Assembly: GCF_029784155.1 (NCBI RefSeq)
Contig: NC_073693.1
Location: forward strand, 189,775,127 to 189,839,126
Direction: 5' to 3'
Source: Uranotaenia lowii
Lineage: Eukaryota; Arthropoda; Insecta; Diptera; Culicidae
Length of the DNA: 64,000 bases
Below the pieces are notes generated by a model. The model searched no databases. It was given only the letters and a program-made list of their open reading frames with translations, and was not told the DNA's origin. This document shows, piece by piece, positions 36,059 through 47,705 of this stretch. The translations under genes were made by a program, and so were the position numbers. Within the stretch, counting starts at the first letter, position 1, and each line of letters begins with the position of its first letter.

Positions 36059-37584
36059 GTAAATTCTTGGGATTCGGAGATTAACTGCACTTCCAATCTC
36101 CTTCGATAAGGCTTGGAATAGATTCCGAAGTATCGCAGTTTCTCGTCAAGAACCTGCTAATTTCCTTTTTCTGTTGGATTTCAACCAAAAATATCCTAGA
36201 CACACGAGAAAAAAAAATACGGGAACAGATTTTTATACATTACTTGATTTATTTGTATATTGCACAGTATCTGTGTGCATTGTTGTTTGTTTGAAACATA
36301 TTAAATTTCAAACAAAATAACTAAATTGGTTTTTGACCTCTGACTTGAAGTGGTCTGCAATCGTTGTCCGTAGCAAGCGAACGCGGCACCCATCGTCTGT
36401 TTTCTAAGTTAACCTGGGCATAGTTACTTAGAAATTCCGACGTGTAACTAGGTTGAAATATGTACTTTCATTCTCATTTTGACAGTTGCCATGTAAGAAA
36501 AAAACTTTCTGTATCGAGCGCTCTATCGTTATTGTCAAAAAATACTTCCACAAACGAGGAAGTTATTTTGGTTGCAAATTCAAACTTTCAGCCATTAGAA
36601 GCACTTACTCCTTCTTTTAGCCACTCTGAAGATCGAAGATTCTTTAAATTTCTTGCAACCTTTATACAAAGATGTTTATTTGAATTTCATTAGGCGTGTG
36701 TTGAGGTCCAATCGTATAAAATTTCAAACTTCATCTGAAACATGATATAATTTGAGTAACGAACAACTCATTTCTGTGATAGAAATTCTCAACACCAACG
36801 CAACCATCTATGATGCTTCTTAAACTTCTTCCGCAGATCCAAGTGAGTGGAGTGAATATGTGAACTGGGCAGCAGTTGGTAATCTCGGTTGGTGCAAATT
36901 TAATTTTAGTTTGATGGACGCACCCGTAGGGCTACTTGCAGATGTCGCTACTTGTTGCTCGTTCAAAGTACAAACCATCAACCAACAAATGAACTCATTA
37001 GCGAAGATTTACTCATCCGTTTGTTGCCTGACGACGGGTCTGGGGATTATAATTTTTTTCAACTATGAATTATCTAGCTAAAAATCATAGGTTGAATTTC
37101 TTCCTGATGCCACAGACTTCAAAGCTATACTTTTACAAAACAAAATTTGTTTACTTGTTTTCATTAAAAAGGTTTTTTCCGTAAAAGATTTTTTTAAAAA
37201 TCAGAACCATGTCGAAAATTAGCAAGCTCTTTAATTTGACGTTTTTTCTCCGAGAATTCCGAAATTTTACTTTTTGGACTTGGTAGGCTGCGGCTGAATG
37301 AAGGACAAAGCGTTGTTCATCTGACAGTAAAAATTATTAAAAAAATTTAAAAGCTGGAAGATTGAATTCAGGACAATCCGGACAAATGGCATCAAGTTCA
37401 ACGTGGACTCCCCCGTGGATACCAGGACGAGTTTCCCAGGCAGAATGCATCCAGATACAAAATTGGCACAGTTTTGGTGAGCCCGTGCTGTTAATGTTTA
37501 AATGAGATTTAAAAAAATTTCCGCAACATTCATGTTTGACTTCAATTTGTCAAATTTATAGATTTCAAATTTATGGAGCCATCT
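36059..37584 (+). other. Intron 2 sequence, nothing recognised
   Basis: Only short chance frames. No repeat ends or splice-supported exons were found. Confidence 0.5.
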
Positions 37585-37597
37585 TGATATTATATAT

Positions 37598-37908
37598 TTT
37601 TTTTTATTTAATGATCCCGCGCCGATCTTCCGGTGCATAGGGCCGTGGTAAAAGACCTCCACTGTTGACGATCCGGAGCCAGCGTTTTCACCTGGTCCCA
37701 GTCAAGATTCTCGTCGACAGTTCGGATTTCAGCGGCTAGGCTTCGCCGCCACGAGTTTCTGGGCCTGCCTCTTCTTCGATGACCTTCTGGATTCCAGTCA
37801 AGCGTCTCTTTGCAAATCTCGTTTTCATCTTTTCGCAGCGTGTGCCCAATCCATCTCCACTTACGTTCCCGAATCTCGATTTCTAGCGCCCTTTGATGAC
37901 ACCGGCGA
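37598..37908 (-). mobile_element. RTE-type LINE 3' fragment with 13-bp TSD
   Basis: 311-bp minus-strand insert flanked by an exact 13-bp duplication TGATATTATATAT (37585-37597, 37909-37921). It ends in an A-rich tail after the stop. It is severely 5' truncated, as is common for target-primed LINE insertions. The clean duplication implies a relatively young insertion. Confidence 0.85.
37608..37907 (-). pseudogene. C-terminal tail of a LINE reverse transcriptase protein
   Basis: 99 open codons plus stop, reading RRCHQRALEIEIRERKWRW, then IGHTLRKDENEICKETLDWN, GRPRNSWRRSLAAEI and TALCTGRSARDH. The WIGHTLRK...NP-G-RRRGRP-W-R pattern is typical of the region after the reverse transcriptase in RTE-like LINE proteins. 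The frame is intact, but everything before it is missing. It is not the same element as the RTE copy at 52.3-55.5 kb, whose tail reads differently. Confidence 0.8.
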
Positions 37909-38353
37909 TGATATTATATATGAGTAATTCAAATCGCAAAAGTTTGCAGATTTAGAATTTTGATTTTGAATTTTATTTAATAATTTCAAATTATTAATCA
38001 ATATCAATTTTTTCAAGCCGGAAATCATAAATATGTAGGTAAATATAGAGGAATTTGAGTGTAGTTTAAAAGTTTTCTTCAGTTTTATTTCAAAACAATC
38101 ATCCTAAGGATTTAAATGATTGGTTTTTAATATAATAATATTTCCAAATAAATAAACCACTGCTTGTGCCTCGTGAAGTATTGCATGAAAAGTGTTTTTG
38201 CGAAACTTTGATTGCGTTTTTCTCGCTTTGCCTTTTTGTAACATGTGACAATTATGCTGCCAACGGCAGTATACAATTGGGGAAATCTAATTCAGTATGA
38301 ACTACAATAGAGTTGCAATGGTTGTATGTGAAAAATTTCATGATCGAATTTAA

Positions 38354-40711
38354 CCCTTTAATGCATGACTTTTTTTTGCGAAGGGAAAAATTTTTTGACT
38401 TATCAAATTGTCTTCATTCAATTCAAAATCATGAAATGATTTCATGATAAATGATAATATTTTTTATATCTTTATAGTATGTTGTTTTAAAACAACATTG
38501 TGCACTCCATGGAGATTGATGGTTCCTTTCAAAGAAATGTATATAAAATAAATCAAATTGATTTTTTATTATTAAATTGAACATTTATTTGATGGTACTT
38601 ATATTATGGGTTATGATAACGATAAAAACAGTTGTTGGTGGTTGTGTCGCAAAGTGATACTTGGCATTTCTCGCAAAATCTTTTTGTAAACCCTCTGCAA
38701 TCGGCATATTTGCATCTTGCTTGCTTGTTTTTCTAAATTGCCTATTGAGAAGTTTGATTAAATTTTACTTTTTGAGATGGACCAGATTGGAAGGGATCAC
38801 GAAGTACTCGTTTGAGAGGTTGATCCTTCCGTGGGCGTCATTTTTTTGGGAGTGTTCACCGATCTTACACAAAACTTCTGCCAACTAAAACCTGAATTCC
38901 CGTAGCATTAGTATTTTGGTATTTTTCGGGTCACGACGAATAACTGTCTTGTAGACCAGCCAAGAATTGATGATTGCCATATCCAAAACATGATATAAGA
39001 GTCGAGTGGTCCATTCGCGACTCTTAAATGAAATTTTGTATCTACCAATCAAACTGTCGAGTAGGTCTACACCGCTCATGTGCGCATTGTACTCCTGAAC
39101 TGCTTTAGGACAAGGAATGGAAACTCGAATATGCTGTTTCTTATCAAATCGGCTTATAGTACCAAATGGCTCTGCTCCAACGTAAGAAGACAGCAAAGTG
39201 ACCGGTTTGTTGTCCTTCCATCCAACAACACTGATATCGATTCCTTCAATGTTACATGTTCTTTCTTCGAAATATCTTCTATTAATCTCCTTTTTCATCA
39301 ATTTTTAATTATCTCTTGGACCATTCCGACACAATCGCACTGCTACGTTTCCAGCTTCACCCAAATTTGGTTTCACTGAGGGCGACGATTTTGACCCAGA
39401 TCTAGTAAAAATTTCGAATTTGTGGGCGAATCCATCCATTCCACAAAGAACAAATAATTTGAACCCCCATTTGTGGTGTTTATTTGGTAAATATTGCTTC
39501 ATATATGAGCTCATTTACGTGGCACACATTTGCTCATCTACTGAGAGCTTCTGCTCGAAAGGTAAATGAACGAAACTTTCGTTAAAATGGTGAATGAATA
39601 TTCGAACTTTGGCTAGTTGATCGAATTGTGGATGATCTTTAGGTAAAATTTCATCATTATTCGTAAAATGGAGATTTGATCGAATGCGTTCAAAATCATT
39701 CAAACACATGGCTGACCTTATTGGTTCATATCCAAACGACGCATTCCAATAAGAACGCACATTTGAGCAATTCATAACTGAACTATAAACGAGAATCCTG
39801 ATAAAAATTCTAATTCAGATGTGTGCATAGAAAATGTGTTGGCAATATTCCTTTGCATGGCATACAAATTGCTTTCATCAACAATTTTTTGTTTAATTTC
39901 GGGTCCAAAAAAATAGGAAAAAAACTCGTAGGGGGTTTTACATCCCAATAATTCAACGGGAATACTACCTTGAGGGCGAAATTTTAGATAACTTTGGTTG
40001 AGTATAAGATTTTTTTGAGCCACTCTACATCCAAAGGTTTCTTCCGACTTGACTTAGAGCTACCTAATGACTTGTGTCCATCGATGACTTGTATGTCTAT
40101 CTCGTCCTCTTCAGTATCATCATCCGTAGAACAATAATTTGCGTCGTGACATGCCCGAAGTTGCTCATAGTCTGGATTAGAGTCCGAATCATCGAATCCA
40201 TCTTCCGAATCTGATAAATTCTCTAAATATTTCTGCAGTTCTGTATCACGCATCCTTTAAATAGAGAACAAGAAAAGCATACGTGACACGTTTTAGACAT
40301 TTGTCAATGATTCTCAATGGAATGCATAATGTTGTTTTAAAACAACATCATGATTTCTGCTTATAAAATCGACATAGGGAGTTTTTCGTTCAACTCATCT
40401 ACCAAAACACGTTTTTGAAATTAAAACAAACAATTTAATATATTTTTTGCCATTCTTACCTGCTGAATTGAATTTTTACGTTGCACTTTACGAGCGGAAA
40501 AAAAATGTTTACTACGGAGCACAATTTTTCGGCACTTAAAGTGAAATTTCTCCGATGTAAACAACAAATAAGTACTGCCAGTACCTCAGCTAAGCGTGTT
40601 TTAATCTCAGAAATAACTTTTAAGAATAAATTATATGAAAATTTTCAATACTTTCAGAGATATTTGAGTTTTTATTAGTGTTGTTTTAAAACAACACTAT
40701 GCATTAAAGGG
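38354..40711 (-). mobile_element. piggyBac-family transposon (2358 bp) at a TTAA site
   Basis: Flanked by TTAA (38350-38353 and 40712-40715), with inverted ends CCCTTTAATGCAT, the diagnostic piggyBac arrangement. Minus-strand transposase remnants fill the middle. A 16-18 bp palindrome, TGTTGTTTTAAAACAACA, recurs near both ends (about 38482, 40331 and 40681) and may be a transposase binding site. Confidence 0.9.
38885..40253 (-). pseudogene. piggyBac transposase, broken by frameshifts and stops
   Basis: The minus-strand gene starts at the ATG at 40253, with an acidic N terminus (YLENLSDSEDGFDDSDSNPD). It shifts frame near 40010 and again near 39774, then meets stops near 39515 and 39302 in the third frame before its end at 38885. 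Recognisable blocks are SVDEQM (first catalytic Asp), HKWGFKLFVLCGMDGFAHKF, and YNAHMSGVDLLDSLIGRYKI (third catalytic Asp). The final REWTTRLLYHVLDMAIINSW block is typical of the DDE_Tnp_1_7 family. I see no C-terminal cysteine-rich finger. It would cut and paste at TTAA but is inactive as read. Confidence 0.85.
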
Positions 40712-40718
40712 TTAAAAA

Positions 40719-41372
40719 AACAACCAAATACATTTGTAGATTGGCTCAAAAAAACTGACCTGTGCAAAATTCCAGCTCAATCGAACTTAATTGGGGTTGA
40801 AACCCTTCAAAGCTTCAATTTTTTTACCCTCAAAAAACACTAAAGTAGGGAGGGCCAAAAGAAATCGGAAAATGCATAAAACTTCGAAATCTGGTTCTAC
40901 CTCGAAAACATTTTTTGGTCAGAACCGACTTTAAAATTTCAAAAATCACCAAACCAAAAGAAAGCCGGAAAATGGAAATTTTAATTTTGATGCTAAATGA
41001 CTTTGAAATGCATGAAACTTCGAGATGTGGTGTTATCTTAAAAAACATGTTTAACTTAAAATCGACTTTCTGGCATTTCGGCCGTGATCGACCGGAAAAC
41101 CAAAAAGTCCCATAAAGTTTATTTTTGGCCAAAAAAATGTTTTTTCGAGTTACACCAGATTCCGACGTTTTAGGCATTTTTAAGTCATTTGGCATCAAAA
41201 TTAAAATTTGGATATCTCCGATTTCCTTAGGATATTTTTTGAAGTGAAAAACCAGAAACTTTGAGCGCTTTGAGACACCCCTAAATCAAGCCCGATTAAG
41301 CTGAAATTTGGCACAGGTCAGTTTTTTCGGGTGAATCTACAAAATGTATATGGTTGGTTTTCGAAATTCGAC
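40719..41372. mobile_element. Fold-back / long-TIR element abutting the piggyBac copy
   Basis: The left arm, AACCAAATACATTTGTAGAT through AAAAAACTGACCTGTGC, is repeated inverted at the right, where TTTGGCACAGGTCAGTTTTT precedes TGTATATGGTTGG. Arms are about 110-130 bp with mismatches. The inside has further imperfectly inverted copies of ATGCATAAAACTTCGA-like words. A related fragment lies at 30942-31085. Coding is not supported. The class is unclear (MITE or fold-back). Confidence 0.6.
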
Positions 41373-42989
41373 ATAACCCATTTGGCTGTCACCCTTACAT
41401 ACATACATATAGAGTTTTTAATAAAATATTTATTTCATTTCTGTGGATTTGAAAGCAATATTCAAAAAAAAAATATAAAATTCCAAAACAAATTGCCAGT
41501 AACAGAAAAAAAATGTCAAAATGATTGACTGAGATAATCCAGGCATTTGCAAAAATTTATCATTTTTTAAGCGTATTCTAAAATCTATTTTTTTTCCTTT
41601 GAATATTAAATAAATAATTGATGCTTGGCCTGGTTGCAAGTCTCATTTCTAAAATTTGGCTCGCTTGTTGAAAATGCAGCAGTGGATTAAAAAACAAAAT
41701 AAAAAATGTCATAACTACTTCTGACATCACTGTAGGAAGTTTTCAGGTTTTTCACATTAAAGATTTTTATCTTTTAAGTTACTTACTAACAGAAATAACG
41801 TTCATTCTTTTCTATTTAAATTTCCTTTCTAATTTCCTCAGAATTTCCACTTTTTATCCAAAGGGGAAAAATTAACAATAGCAATAACAAACCTACCACA
41901 ACTATCCTAAAGTTTTCCGGAAAAATGTACAATGTTTTCAATAAGTTCTTACTTCTTTTCAAAAGTCAGCCCTCGACTTTCTAATACTAGAGCTGATAAA
42001 ACAAAAAAAAAGCATTTTTAGATAAAGCGACCCCAAAATAGTCAAAATCAGCTCCAAATTCAGTTACAGTAAACTTTGTTAGGTACAGTGAAAATCTTTG
42101 TTATTCATAAGAAAAACATGTTCACTACTTTTTTCATCCTTCCGCACACTTTACTCAAAGTGGCCCTCATGGAATTCACAACTGTGGCTCGATACTCGAC
42201 CTGACCACTTCCAACGGACAGGGCGGTGTGCCTCTTGCACCAAGCCAAGAATAGATCGCGCGGATGTCCCAACGAAATATCCCCGTTGTAAAGAAGATGA
42301 ATGATGCAGAAGCGTAACGGGGGGTGGAAGGGTTGTTAAGGGGAGTAGGGAGACCGTTTAGTAGTTAGTCGTCATTTGGATAACTTAACGGCTGGTTGTT
42401 TTTACAACATGTCGCTTTGTAAGTTCAACATGCCAACAGAAAACAGACAGGCGATGTGGATCCCATTCTTCCGATACTTACTACCTACTATAGCTAGAGG
42501 AATCAATTAATCTTTTCCCCTTTAGTGATCGCGGATCGAATCCCAATGGAACTAACAGTAGGAAAGTGAGCGAGAAAATTTAAACCCTGGGGTGACTTGA
42601 TTCCTCAGCTGTATCTCGTAGCAGAAATCTTTTACAAAGAACAAATTATTGTTCTTAAAAAATGTACCAAATGGAGCAAAACAACTATGCTGTTTGCTCG
42701 AGAAAGGGACTGGCCAATTTGTTTTTTTTTGTCCTACACGGATTTTTTTTATATTTATAGGATTCGAAAAAACAAGGTTTAGTTATTTCTAAGTTTGCTC
42801 AAGTATTATACTTCAATCAAAACATACTCTCTTGAGTCATTCCTTCCATCTCTGTAGCCGTCGAAAACTGTTTTTAAAAATTCGATATCAAATCAAATCA
42901 AGTATCTTCTTAAAAAAATGATTTGAATCAAGAAATCTAAGGTTTTGGCGGACAAAAACTTTGGTTAAAAAAAATGAAAGGCTTGTGTA
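41373..42989 (+). other. Intron 2 sequence, nothing firmly recognised
   Basis: AT-rich, with a slightly GC-richer stretch at 42160-42330. A B-box-like GGATCGAATCCCA at 42532-42544 has no convincing A box upstream, so no SINE is called. Confidence 0.45.
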
Positions 42990-43146
42990 AAGGGTGATAC
43001 GGTCAAAATTTGGTCAATATCAACTTGACGTAATTCTTTCGATTTTGCATTTAAAAAACATGAACACCCCTCATTTTGAAGGTGTGTGTGTGTGTGTAGA
43101 ATGTTGCTCCTATTTTGATTTTGGAATTCACTCTTCAGTTGTCGAA

Positions 43147-44153
43147 ATGCCGTCCAAGGAAGAAGAGCAGCGTATCAAAGTTTTGCTCGCGCATCGCGAA
43201 AATCCGAGCTGCTCGCACGCAAAGCTGGAAAAATTGCTAAAAGTTGCCAAATCGACTGTTACAAATGTAATTAAAGTGTTTGGGGAACGTTTGTTGACAG
43301 CCAAGAAGTCTGGATCGGGGGGAAATCGAAAATCGGAAGCCGCTGAGACGACAAAAAGAGTTGCCGGTAGCTTCAAGCGAAACCCTCTCCGAGATGCCGC
43401 AAATAAGCTGGGTGTATCGTCTACAACCGTGCATCGAGCCAAAAAACAAGCCGGACTATCGACTCACAAGAAGGTAGTGACTCCAAATCGCGTTGATAAA
43501 CAAAATACGACGGCCAAAGCGCGATCCCGGAGGCTGTACACGACGATGCTGACGAAGTTTGACTGCGTGGTAATGGACGACGAAACCTACGTCAAAGCCG
43601 ATTACAAGTAGGTTCCGGGACAGGAGTTTTATACGGCAAAAGGAAGGGGAAAGGTAGCAGATATTTTCACATGAAACTGACAAAGTTCGCGAAGAAATAT
43701 CTGGTTTGGCAAGCCATCTGTACCTGTGGCTTGAAAATCGGCATTTTCATAGCTTCCGGGACTGTCAACCAAGAAATTTACGTGAAAAAGTGTTTGAATA
43801 AACGTCTGCTGCCTTTCCTGAAGAAACACGGTTGTTCCGTACTGTTTGGGCCGGATTTGACATCTTTCCATTACGGTAAAAAGGCTATGGAGTAGTACGC
43901 CGCCAACAACGTGCAGGTGGTTCCCAAGGACAAGAACCCTCCCAACACGCCAGAGCTCCGCCCAATTGAGAAATACTGGGCTATTGTCAAGCGGAACTTA
44001 AAGAAGACCAAAAAAACTGCTAAGGACGAGCAGCAGTTCAAGGCAAACTGGCTTTCTGCGGCGAAGAAGGTGGAAAAGGTGGCTATACAAAATCTAATGG
44101 CAGGGGTTAAGCGTAAGGCCCGGCAATTCGGATTTGGAAAAGCGGAAGCTTAA
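43147..44153 (+). pseudogene. DD37E transposase gene with two stops and one frameshift
   Basis: The ATG at 43147 opens MPSKEEEQRIKVLLAHRENP. Paired helix-turn-helix regions follow (about residues 10-115, including KSTVTNVIKVFGERLL and STTVHRAKKQAGL). Catalytic residues are D in VVMDDETYV, D in LFGPDLTSF (codon 43854) and E in TPELRPIEKYW (codon 43968). Exactly 37 residues lie between the second D and the E, the signature used to define ITmD37E. Inactivating changes are TAG at 43609, a frameshift near 43660, and TAG at 43893. The C terminus is otherwise complete to the stop at 44153. The start region matches the short copy at 31701. Confidence 0.88.
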
Positions 44154-44221
44154 CTGAATATTGTTCCTGAATTTTATACTAATTCAACTTGAAAAAGAAA
44201 TTTAATTTGATTTTTTAAATA

Positions 44222-45262
44222 GGGGAGATGGGGGCATAATGGCCACCTTAAGGAAAACGGTTATTTAACCATAGAAAATAGCTATAATATGGAGGTTACA
44301 TTAATGTTTCGTGTTCAGACACTTGAAACGCCTATTCCCTAACGAGCTGAAACGTGAAAAACTAGATGAAAACGTTAAAAAATGCATTTTAAAAAAATTT
44401 TCCAAAAGCTGAAAACCAGCCACTGTGGAGGCGTAATGAGATCCCTCCCTGAGGCAGTATGAGCACCATTAATCAGGGCAAGATGTGCGTTTTCTGCCGG
44501 GGAATCTAGCAGCGAATTCAATTCGAAGAAGTCAGGTGAGTCGTAGATTCATCAAACAAAGCAATAACAAAAGAATCTAGGTCTGTTTGTAGAATACAAA
44601 CAATTCACGCACGCTCATACATTGCTTTGTTCGGAGGATGATGCTACTAGCCGTATAATGTAACAATAAAAAAATCGATCATGAATTGTAAATGGAAAAA
44701 AATCACCTCGAACAGAAATCTAACGCTAGTCTTTTGATTAACTCTCCGACACCTTACCAATAGGCTAAATCGTCGGATGAAAACTAGTCAAGGTGTGGCG
44801 CTATAAATCAATTTTAATTCGCTGCTAGATTCTACGGCAGAAAATGCTCAATATACCTCGATAATATGGTGCTCTATATGCCCCTAGTCAACAAATTTAA
44901 GTAAAAACGTGTTTTAAAATTGATAAGAGTAAAAAATCAAAAATTTTATGATAGTAAAAATTGAGAAACAATGTGTACATCATGTTGCAGTGCGTGCATT
45001 ATAGATCAAGGTTATTTTAAGATCATAAGAGCTTATTTCGTGGTGTTCAAAAATTATAATATTTTCGTAACTTGAGAACCAAGCCAGTTTTTTTAAAATA
45101 TCTCTGTAAAGATGATAAGGAGATTCCTTTTTTTGTGAAAAATTAATACTATAGGAAGTACGAAACAAATCCTTATGAAAATTTATTTAAGAAAATACGT
45201 ACTTTCGTAGAAAAGAGTAGTGCTCATTATGCCCTGGGTGCTCGTTATGCCCTCATCTCCCC
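44222..45262. mobile_element. 1041-bp TA-flanked MITE nested in the DD37E mariner
   Basis: Ends GGGGAGATGGGGGCATAATG and the inverted GGGGAGATGAGGGCATAACG, flanked by TA (44220-44221, 45263-45264). The uninterrupted host sequence is present in the sister mariner copy at about 31897-31910, where one TA sits at this exact place. That proves the boundaries and the TA duplication. It contains a further inverted pair, GAATCTAGCAGCGAATT (about 44505) and AATTCGCTGCTAGATTC (about 44817), and a tRNA-like segment. Confidence 0.88.
44700..44785 (-). repeat. tRNA-like SINE head on the minus strand, inside the MITE
   Basis: On the minus strand TAGCCTATTGGTAAGG (44767-44752) is a close A-box match and TGTTCGAGGTGA (44714-44703) is a B-box match, at tRNA-like spacing. 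Flanking inverted words at about 44487-44526 and 44809-44850 enclose it. It may be a SINE that was captured, or part of the MITE family itself. Confidence 0.4.
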
Positions 45263-45333
45263 TAAACGATTTCACCGATTTACACGCGTTTTCCCTTGAC
45301 CAAATTTTGACCGTATCAACCTTTATACATATA

Positions 45334-46998
45334 CTAGCTGATTTTACCCGGCTATGCTCGGGTTCACATAAAACATACATAAAAATGAGTCGTTTGACTT
45401 TTAGAATTTTTATGTTTAACTATATCATTATAAGCAATTTTGCGCATCTTTGGCCATTGTTCAGTTTTTTATTGAGATTATTCACTGTGTTTATCGTTTT
45501 CATATTATAGAAAAGCTTAAAGGTATGAGCTTTAAATTAAAAGACATAAAAAATAATTTCCCTTGAAAGCTTATTCATCATGATAAACATTTTTTTCATC
45601 CACCATTTTTTAGGAAGCTTGAAAAGATTTGGACTTTTATTTGTTATCTTCAAATGATCAAATGGTTTTGATATCTTTCCCATCCTGCCTCTAATAAAAA
45701 TCTCTTTTGAATATCATTCCACTTTTCAAGACGGATGATCTCCCTGTACAATGGTATATTAGACCTTTATCTACTTTGAAATTTCTAAACAAACATCCGA
45801 ATCTGGTCAAACCATGTTGAAGACATTGCATGTTTTTAACTATTTGTGTATTTTTTTCGCTTTTTAATTTCACACTGTTTGATGAGTACTTGGTCTTAAA
45901 TGTGAAAGTTCCAGATTAAGTTTTTTGAAGTTTTTGAAAACAAACCTCCTCTGAACCGAAGTAACCATTCTTATTTTATATGTGAGTAACATTTCAATGT
46001 TCCAATTCTTGGACATTCATCCCATTAATGCTTGTGAAGTGTGTGTGATCAATTTTAAAGTTCATGTGTTTAAATTCGCAGTACTAAACGGTTCTACTAT
46101 AAGTTTTATCTAAATTGGATGGTAGAATTGAACAAATTGACTCAAAAGTTATGAATTGGCCAAAGAAATAGAACTGCATAAAACTGAAAACCTCAGATTT
46201 AATTAATAAAAGTTTCATGTAATGGATTTGTTTCCAACGGAACCAAAAGTTTTTCCAGATAATACACGATTAATTTTCTAATCCCCCGTTAAAATTCCCC
46301 GAAGGCTATTAAAGCGTTGAAATCGAGGCCTTCAACTTATAACTCTGAATCTTATTATTAGAATCTTTCTCTATGAGAGATTCTAAAAACTCGACAATAG
46401 TTGGTTCATAAAAGCTGGAATTTATGAAAATCGGTTCATTCAGCTGAAAAAGTCAATTCACTGTTCACTGTTCAGTTCACTGTATATTTATGTAGACTCT
46501 CAAATTCTATTCAATATATTTCTAACAGGCTAGTTGTATTTTTCAATCCAGAATGTAGGCACATTATTGCATTCAAATATCTCCTACCAGTACCACGTGC
46601 TTAGAACAGAAGAAGGAATAAAAATACCCGCCAAAATTCCCCCTTTCAAATTTTCAATGATCAGCAAGCTTTGATTTGCTTTCCAGTTTACGTGAACTTT
46701 GAATGGTCGTTGGAGTCGTTGCTAATGCTCGGCCCATAATGATGGTGAAAAAAAAACCCCGCCAAAGGAAACGAAAATCGGCTGCCAAAATGAGTGCCAT
46801 GACTTTTGGTTCGTGTGAATAAAATAGAACGTTGTATGGGAGGGTCCCTTTTCTTAAGTGGGAGGGGCTCAAAACTATTACTAAAACCTTACCATGGTCC
46901 AAACACATAACTGTACCAAATTTCAGGCTGATCGGTTAAGCGATGTGGATTTGTATAAGGTGCATACAAACAAACATATATAGTCCAACTCATCTTTA
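45334..46998. repeat. Dispersed repeat family member (ACTAGCTGA type), approximate limits
   Basis: It starts ACTAGCTGATTTTACCCGGC at 45334, like the repeat at 7303. The segment 46790-46998 carries matching end features: GGGAGGGGCTCAAAACTATT, AATTTCAGGCTGATCGGTTA, CAAACAAACATATATAG. Sequence in between is AT-rich without coding signal. Whether this is one 1.65-kb element or two fragments is not settled. Confidence 0.4.
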
Positions 46999-47382
46999 TA
47001 TATTAGAAAGAAGAAGATACCTTATTTCTCGGATGACAAATGAATGTTTTTTCAGAGCAATATTAACATTGATATTCAAGACGACCTTCGAACAGAAATA
47101 AAAGATATGAAAAATTAAAAACAGTAGTAATTCTGTCTTCGAACTAAGTTTCATTTAAATTTTATGATGTTTCTTTGGTTTAAAACTCCAATGAAAATGG
47201 AAGTTGAAAATATTTTGTAGATTGAATCGTAATGTGTTGCATTTCTAATGTTGACGCCTAGCGTTAGTAATCTTATATTTAGTATTTTGCAATAACAGCA
47301 CATAAAACTCACACCAATCTAATAAAGAAATCAAGTTTCGTGAAATAAAATTGTGTGACACTCTAACTGAACTGATTTGACT
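46999..47382 (+). other. Intron sequence before the second promoter
   Basis: AT-rich, with no repeat or coding signal. The composition changes sharply at about 47380, where the 5' UTR-like region begins. Confidence 0.5.
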
Positions 47383-47705
47383 TCAGTGTTCTGTTCGGTT
47401 ATGAGGAAGAGAGTGCGTTATTGAGGTGTGAAAAATGATCCGCTAAGCATAAACAGATAGTGTTCAGTGTGTAGAAGACTGAGGCGTGAAAGATTACTGA
47501 AAAACAAACGCCTATCGCGCGACGGACGTCTGGTTGCGTCGTCGTCGGTGGGTCGGTGTCCCTCGGGATCAGTGCAGTGGCGTTCTGTCTGAGCCACATC
47601 AGTCAGCCAGATTGGTTAAACAGAAGAGCAGACCAAAATAAAAAAAAAAAATAAAACTAAAACGTGCGTGCTTGGCCTGGCCTTTATGCTGCATTTGGGG
47701 AAGTG
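47383..47705 (+). promoter_or_regulatory. Promoter / 5' UTR of the glutamine-rich isoform
   Basis: Several arthropod initiator-type words TCAGTG/TCAGTC occur (47383, 47464, 47569, 47600). The region is GC- and CpG-rich around 47515-47590 (CGCGCGACGGACGTC). No TATA box. Which initiator is used is unknown. It directly precedes the ATG at 47706. Confidence 0.42.

Larger units (their letters stand above)
42990..45323 (+). mobile_element. DD37E Tc1/mariner element (ITmD37E-like), interrupted by a MITE
   Basis: It starts AAGGGTGATACGGTCAAAAT at 42990 and ends with the inverted AAGGTTGATACGGTCAAAAT at 45323, flanked by TA (42988-42989, 45324-45325). Without the nested 1041-bp MITE and one TA copy, the element is about 1.29 kb, normal for Tc1/mariner. 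A GTGTGTGTGTGTGTGTG tract lies in the 5' UTR. Confidence 0.9.

Noticed and set aside
42098..42304. 68-codon plus-strand frame
   Set aside because: Short and without splice or homology support; probably chance.
42990..45323. Interpreting the gene as an active mariner transposase
   Set aside because: Two in-frame stops and a frameshift interrupt it, and a 1041-bp MITE sits in its 3' region.
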